Source of the DNA: UBA8437 sp963694825 | GTDB lineage: Bacteria; Planctomycetota; Planctomycetia; Planctomycetales; Planctomycetaceae | Direction: 5' to 3' | DNA length: 9,045 nt | NCBI GenBank assembly: GCA_963694825.1 | Contig: CAVOEV010000205.1 | Coordinates: forward strand, 1 to 9,045 | Part shown: in pieces, positions 5,796 to 9,045 of the stretch | Numbering within the stretch: position 1 is the first letter of the stretch | How the letters are laid out: each line of letters starts with the position of its first letter | Translations under genes and position numbers: made by a program | Notes under the pieces: model-generated | Seen by the model: the letters and a program-made list of their open reading frames with translations, nothing else | What the model was told of the DNA's origin: nothing | The model's database searches: none

Positions 5796-8192
5796 TCAGT
5801 GATTCAGTACGAATTCCTTGGTGTTGATCAGTGCCCACATCAGGTCGCGCAGTCCATCAGGAATCGACTTCGATGTCGACAGGTGTCGCTGGGCCCGAGA
5901 CACCTCGATCACACTCGGCGGTCGACCCAGTGTCCTGAGCCAGGCCAGCCGGATCCACCTGGCACGATCGGCCACCGTCGCCGCGGCACCCGGACCCGTC
6001 GATGCCTCGGCCACCTCGTCGATCCAGCCACTCTCGTCCAACCGCATCCGGATCAACGGATCGTTGTGCAGGAACACCGCCTGCAACAGCGACGGCTGGT
6101 TGACTCGTTCGCAGTCACAATTCAGTGATCGCGACGGCTTGCCGAAGACGTTCATCGCGTACGTGCCGGCCATCCGCATCGACAGGAACCCCGTCGCACG
6201 CCGCTGCAGGTTGTTGCGAACCTCCTGCAGCTTGTCCGTCGACGCGGTGGCCTGCTTGACCGCATCGTAGATCACCTCGGCCGGCAATCGCCGAGGAATC
6301 GCACGGCTGAAGTTCCGGCGATCCTGGCGGTTCGTCGCGTTGGGTTTCCAACTCCGCTGGTAGGCCTGGCTGCCGGCGATCTGCCGATGCAGCCACTTCA
6401 TGTTGAACTTGTTCTCGATGAAACCGGCCGTCAGCCACTTCAGCAGCCCCGGATGGCTGGGCGGATTGGCCGGAGTGAAGGCATCGGGAGGATCAACGAT
6501 GCCCCTATGGAAGTAGCTGGCCCAGACCCGGTTGACGAAAGCCCGCGCGAACCACGGATTCGCGGGGTCCTGCATCCATTGCATGATCGGACGCCGAGGA
6601 TCGCCGCCCGCCTCGATCCGCACCGTGCCACTGCCCAGCAACTGCAACTCACGGTCCTGGTCGCTTCGGGCCACCAGGTACGGCCAGCGGATGACATTGC
6701 CGGCCCGCGCCGCGGCGAACTGCGGGAACCCCACCCGTCCCCCGCGAGATCCCACGCCCTCGAAGAAACGGGTGAACTCGCTGAAGTCCTGCTGCGTCCA
6801 GCGATCAAACGGATGCTTGTGACACTCGGCACACTGCAACTGGACCCCCAGGAAGCTGTGGGCAAACGCCAACGCCTTGGACTTGGGCTCCTTGATGCTG
6901 TTGCGGGTCCAGTAGTGAGGCATCGTCGGGCGTTTCGAGAAGTCGGCGGGATCCTGTCGCCTGACGTACGAGGACATCTCGGCCGAGTACTCCGCGGCGG
7001 TCTGCTCGCCCTGGCGTCCCTCCGACAGCACGATGCCCTCGACCAGCTTGTCGTAGGGCACGTTGTCGGCCACTCGGCGGTGCACCCAGCGGTACCACTG
7101 GATCGTCATCGCCTGGCCGACTCCCAGGACGTCGGTCTGAGCCGTCGGGCTGCAGCCGGTGAAATCGCACAGCTTGTTGGTCCACCACGCGGCGTAGGCG
7201 GGCCGATCGAGCAGTTCGGTGATCTTCCGCGATCGCTTGTCCGGGTGCTTCGAGGCCAGGAACGATTCCACCTCGTCGGGCGCCGGCAGCGATCCGGTGA
7301 TGTCGATATTCGCCCGCCGCAGGAATTCGGCATCGCTGCAGGCCGCCGAGGCTTCCAGTCCGAGCTTGGACAGCTTCGCGGCAACGAACCCATCGATCGG
7401 GTTGGCAAACGCCCCGCCGGGCGGCTTCCGCGATCGGCCGCCAACGGGTCGCATCACCGGGACCGCTGCCACGCCGTTGTCGTAGAAGGCCACGATATGA
7501 GTGTCACCGGTGCCGACGACATTCGAGTGGCCTTTCGAATCGACGGTGACCACCGAATCGTCGTTGCTGCGGAACCGGCACAGGCCGGTCACATCCTCGC
7601 TTGATCCGTCTTTCCAGGTGGCCACGACCTTCAGAGTCACCTCCGACTGCTTGTCAGCGAAGACGATCTCGCGAGGCGAGACATCCAGCCGGACCAGGGC
7701 TCTTGCCGATTCTGTGCCCCTGGCACCCGTCTCGATCCATCGCAGCAGCAGGCGGTGCTCCCAACTGCCGGATTCCAACCGCTTGCCACCCTCGTGATCG
7801 GTCTTCAGCGACGGCTTGCGGAGTACCAGGCTGGCGGCCGCGGTGGACGTGTTCACCCGTGTCCCGTCTTCGGAGGTGGCTTCGGCAGACAGCGCCGCAT
7901 GATCACTGGCGAAATCGAAACCGAACAGCGACAACCGGAACCCGCCCTGTCCCTGGAACGACCCGTGGCACTTGGCCGAGTTGCAACCGAGCCGTCCCAG
8001 CAGCGGGATGACGTGCTTTTGGAAATCGGGTGTCTCGCGGACACCGGCGGCGGCAAAACGTTCCGACACCGGACGCAGCGGCTCAGCGGCCTGGACAGGA
8101 CCCAAGCACACCGCCACCAAGCACGCGGCAACCCGAATCGCCGACAGGGGTCGGGACGAACCGGAAACCCATCGGCCAGTCATCACGGTCAT
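5796..8192 (-). CDS. PSCyt1-type / DUF1549 / DUF1553 (PSD1) secreted cytochrome-like protein
   Basis: A 798-residue exported protein with a Sec-type signal peptide (hydrophobic core about 20-31, likely cleavage after VQA or AA near 35-36). First comes a planctomycete cytochrome-like segment with CNSAKCH at 70-76 (a CX4CH variant of the haem c motif) and GQGGFRLSLFGFD. A Big2-like immunoglobulin domain spans about 165-245. DUF1549 spans about 263-475 (NPIDGFVAAKL, LRRANIDITGSLP) and contains CAECHKHPFDRW, a classic CXXCH at 454-458. DUF1553 spans about 530-790 (NPWFARAFVNRVWASYFHRGIV, LPAEVIYDAV, HNDPLIRMRL). Domain order and length fit the family. The molecular function is not established; haem binding is inferred from the motifs. 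Its start overlaps the preceding stop as ATGA, with GGGAAG 8 bases upstream of the ATG, indicating translational coupling. It is cotranscribed with the DUF1501 gene. Confidence 0.94.
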   Translation of the reverse strand: MTVMTGRWVSGSSRPLSAIRVAACLVAVCLGPVQAAEPLRPVSERFAAAGVRETPDFQKHVIPLLGRLGCNSAKCHGSFQGQGGFRLSLFGFDFASDHAALSAEATSEDGTRVNTSTAAASLVLRKPSLKTDHEGGKRLESGSWEHRLLLRWIETGARGTESARALVRLDVSPREIVFADKQSEVTLKVVATWKDGSSEDVTGLCRFRSNDDSVVTVDSKGHSNVVGTGDTHIVAFYDNGVAAVPVMRPVGGRSRKPPGGAFANPIDGFVAAKLSKLGLEASAACSDAEFLRRANIDITGSLPAPDEVESFLASKHPDKRSRKITELLDRPAYAAWWTNKLCDFTGCSPTAQTDVLGVGQAMTIQWYRWVHRRVADNVPYDKLVEGIVLSEGRQGEQTAAEYSAEMSSYVRRQDPADFSKRPTMPHYWTRNSIKEPKSKALAFAHSFLGVQLQCAECHKHPFDRWTQQDFSEFTRFFEGVGSRGGRVGFPQFAAARAGNVIRWPYLVARSDQDRELQLLGSGTVRIEAGGDPRRPIMQWMQDPANPWFARAFVNRVWASYFHRGIVDPPDAFTPANPPSHPGLLKWLTAGFIENKFNMKWLHRQIAGSQAYQRSWKPNATNRQDRRNFSRAIPRRLPAEVIYDAVKQATASTDKLQEVRNNLQRRATGFLSMRMAGTYAMNVFGKPSRSLNCDCERVNQPSLLQAVFLHNDPLIRMRLDESGWIDEVAEASTGPGAAATVADRARWIRLAWLRTLGRPPSVIEVSRAQRHLSTSKSIPDGLRDLMWALINTKEFVLNH

Positions 8193-9045
8193 TTGCCCGA
8201 CTTCCCTTTGTCCCCGGCCGTTGTGGCTGCCTGTTTCTCGAGTTCTTCCACCACCGTGAACGAATCGACGGTGGGATCGGTGTGCACCGCCCCCACGCGA
8301 ATCCGATCACCGATCTTCAGATCACCGAACTTTGCCTGGAACTTTTGGTCAAAGAATCCTCGCATGCTCATCAATCGACCAACGCTTGCCTTGGCGTCGG
8401 TTGCCCGACTGTTCTGCTGCGATCGTTCGATCGAATTGATCTTCAGGGTCAACTCGTAACCCTGCTCGGATTTCTCGGTGATGGTCCCGACCACCACTCC
8501 GCGGAATCCCCGGAACGACTCGGCCGGCACCGGGTAGGTCTCCGGATCGAACGGAACGGCCCGTTCGAGCACGGTGGCCTTGGGCGAGAGCGAGAAGGTC
8601 GTGCCCTGGAGTGTCCCCGATCGGAACTTCAGGGTTTCCCCCCGCTTGATCAACAGCAGGGTGTCCAGCCAGGCCCCGGAAATCCCGACCACCTTGACCG
8701 TCTTGCCAAGCACCGTCTGTTTCAGGCTCCGGTCTCCATAGATCGCCGTGATGTAATCCACATCCAGGGTGAATTCACCCAGTTCGACATCCTTGGACTT
8801 CAGCCGACCGATCACGATCGAATAGAAACTGTTGGCTCCGCCCTTCTTGGCGCCCTTTTTCGTTCGCTTGCCTTTCATCGCCATGGCCTCGCCGCCGGCA
8901 CCGCCGACCACGATCGATGTCATCGTGCCGACCTTCGTCCCGGCGAATTGCTTGCGGAATCGCTCGCCAAAGAAAACGATTTTCGATTCCTCTTCACCGT
9001 CCTTGGACGGAGCCTCGAAGACAACGATGTAGTCCTTGCCCCGGA
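8189..9045 (-). CDS. Hypothetical beta-rich protein, C-terminal part (5' end outside window)
   Basis: The frame is open from the window edge for 284 residues, so the N terminus is missing. An ATG at 8923 exists, but coding-quality sequence continues upstream of it (YIVVFEAP, IVFFGERFRKQFAG), so I do not take it as the start. The visible part has a beta-rich segment, a lysine-rich linker (KGKRTKKGAKKGG), then two segments with a similar pattern. The first runs from IVIGRLKSKDVELGEFTLDV to IKRGETLKF. The second runs from VVVGTITEKSEQGYELTLKI to LKIGDRIRVG and ends in VVEELEKQAATTAGDKGKSGK. Each has a G-x-[IL] strand, a 'ELTL-like' strand and a later Gly-rich turn before the last strand, suggesting duplicated small beta-barrel-like domains. 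I do not recognise a named family. The ATGA overlap places it in the PSD1/DUF1501 operon as the upstream gene. Confidence 0.85.
   Translation of the reverse strand, partial: RGKDYIVVFEAPSKDGEEESKIVFFGERFRKQFAGTKVGTMTSIVVGGAGGEAMAMKGKRTKKGAKKGGANSFYSIVIGRLKSKDVELGEFTLDVDYITAIYGDRSLKQTVLGKTVKVVGISGAWLDTLLLIKRGETLKFRSGTLQGTTFSLSPKATVLERAVPFDPETYPVPAESFRGFRGVVVGTITEKSEQGYELTLKINSIERSQQNSRATDAKASVGRLMSMRGFFDQKFQAKFGDLKIGDRIRVGAVHTDPTVDSFTVVEELEKQAATTAGDKGKSGK

Noticed and set aside
5066..5827. A 253-codon plus-strand open frame opposite the DUF1501 gene
   Set aside because: Extremely Arg/Ser/Pro-rich, with no motif, and opposite a confidently identified gene.
6387..7604. A 405-codon plus-strand open frame
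   Set aside because: It lies wholly antisense to the well-supported DUF1549/DUF1553 gene. The peptide is rich in Arg, Gly, Pro and His with no recognisable motif, as expected of a mirror frame in GC-rich coding DNA.

Overview
The window looks like a piece of a planctomycete chromosome. The strongest evidence is the adjacent pair of a DUF1549/DUF1553 (PSCyt/PSD1) cytochrome-like protein and a twin-arginine DUF1501 protein. This pairing is expanded in Planctomycetes and also occurs in some Verrucomicrobia and relatives. The minus strand carries a tight, GC-rich operon covering about three quarters of the window. The plus strand carries two smaller genes at the left edge with visibly lower GC.

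Left part (1-2034, plus strand): an unrecognised 161-residue protein, possibly a very divergent macro-like domain and possibly truncated by the window edge. It is followed after 143 bases by a 396-residue protein with the motif set of DUF429, the predicted RNase H-fold nuclease family, plus a basic linker and a C-terminal C2H2-like zinc finger. The spacer between them holds a short frame whose stop overlaps the GTG start of the DUF429 gene. Downstream, 1842-2034 has no intact gene. It holds two weak hairpins and an orphan protein-like reading frame that may be a gene remnant.

Right part (9045 down to 2035, minus strand), in transcription order: (1) the C-terminal 284 residues of an unrecognised beta-rich protein with an internal repeat; (2) a secreted 798-residue PSCyt1-type/Big2-like/DUF1549/DUF1553 protein, with an ATGA overlap to gene 1; (3) a 433-residue Tat-exported DUF1501 protein, 45 bases further on; (4) a roughly 785-800 residue envelope protein that starts 8 or 56 bases later. 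Gene 4 joins a signal peptide, ankyrin repeats, a membrane module and an OpgC/OafA-like acyltransferase 3 domain with a Lys/Asp/Glu-rich insert. The spacing suggests one transcript whose promoter lies beyond the right edge. All four products look envelope-directed or extracytoplasmic, though gene 1's N terminus is outside the window.

No tRNA, rRNA, CRISPR array, insertion sequence or clear riboswitch was found. The most unusual items are the ankyrin-membrane-acyltransferase fusion at the end of a PSD1/DUF1501 operon, and the lower-GC pair of macro-like protein and zinc-finger DUF429 protein.
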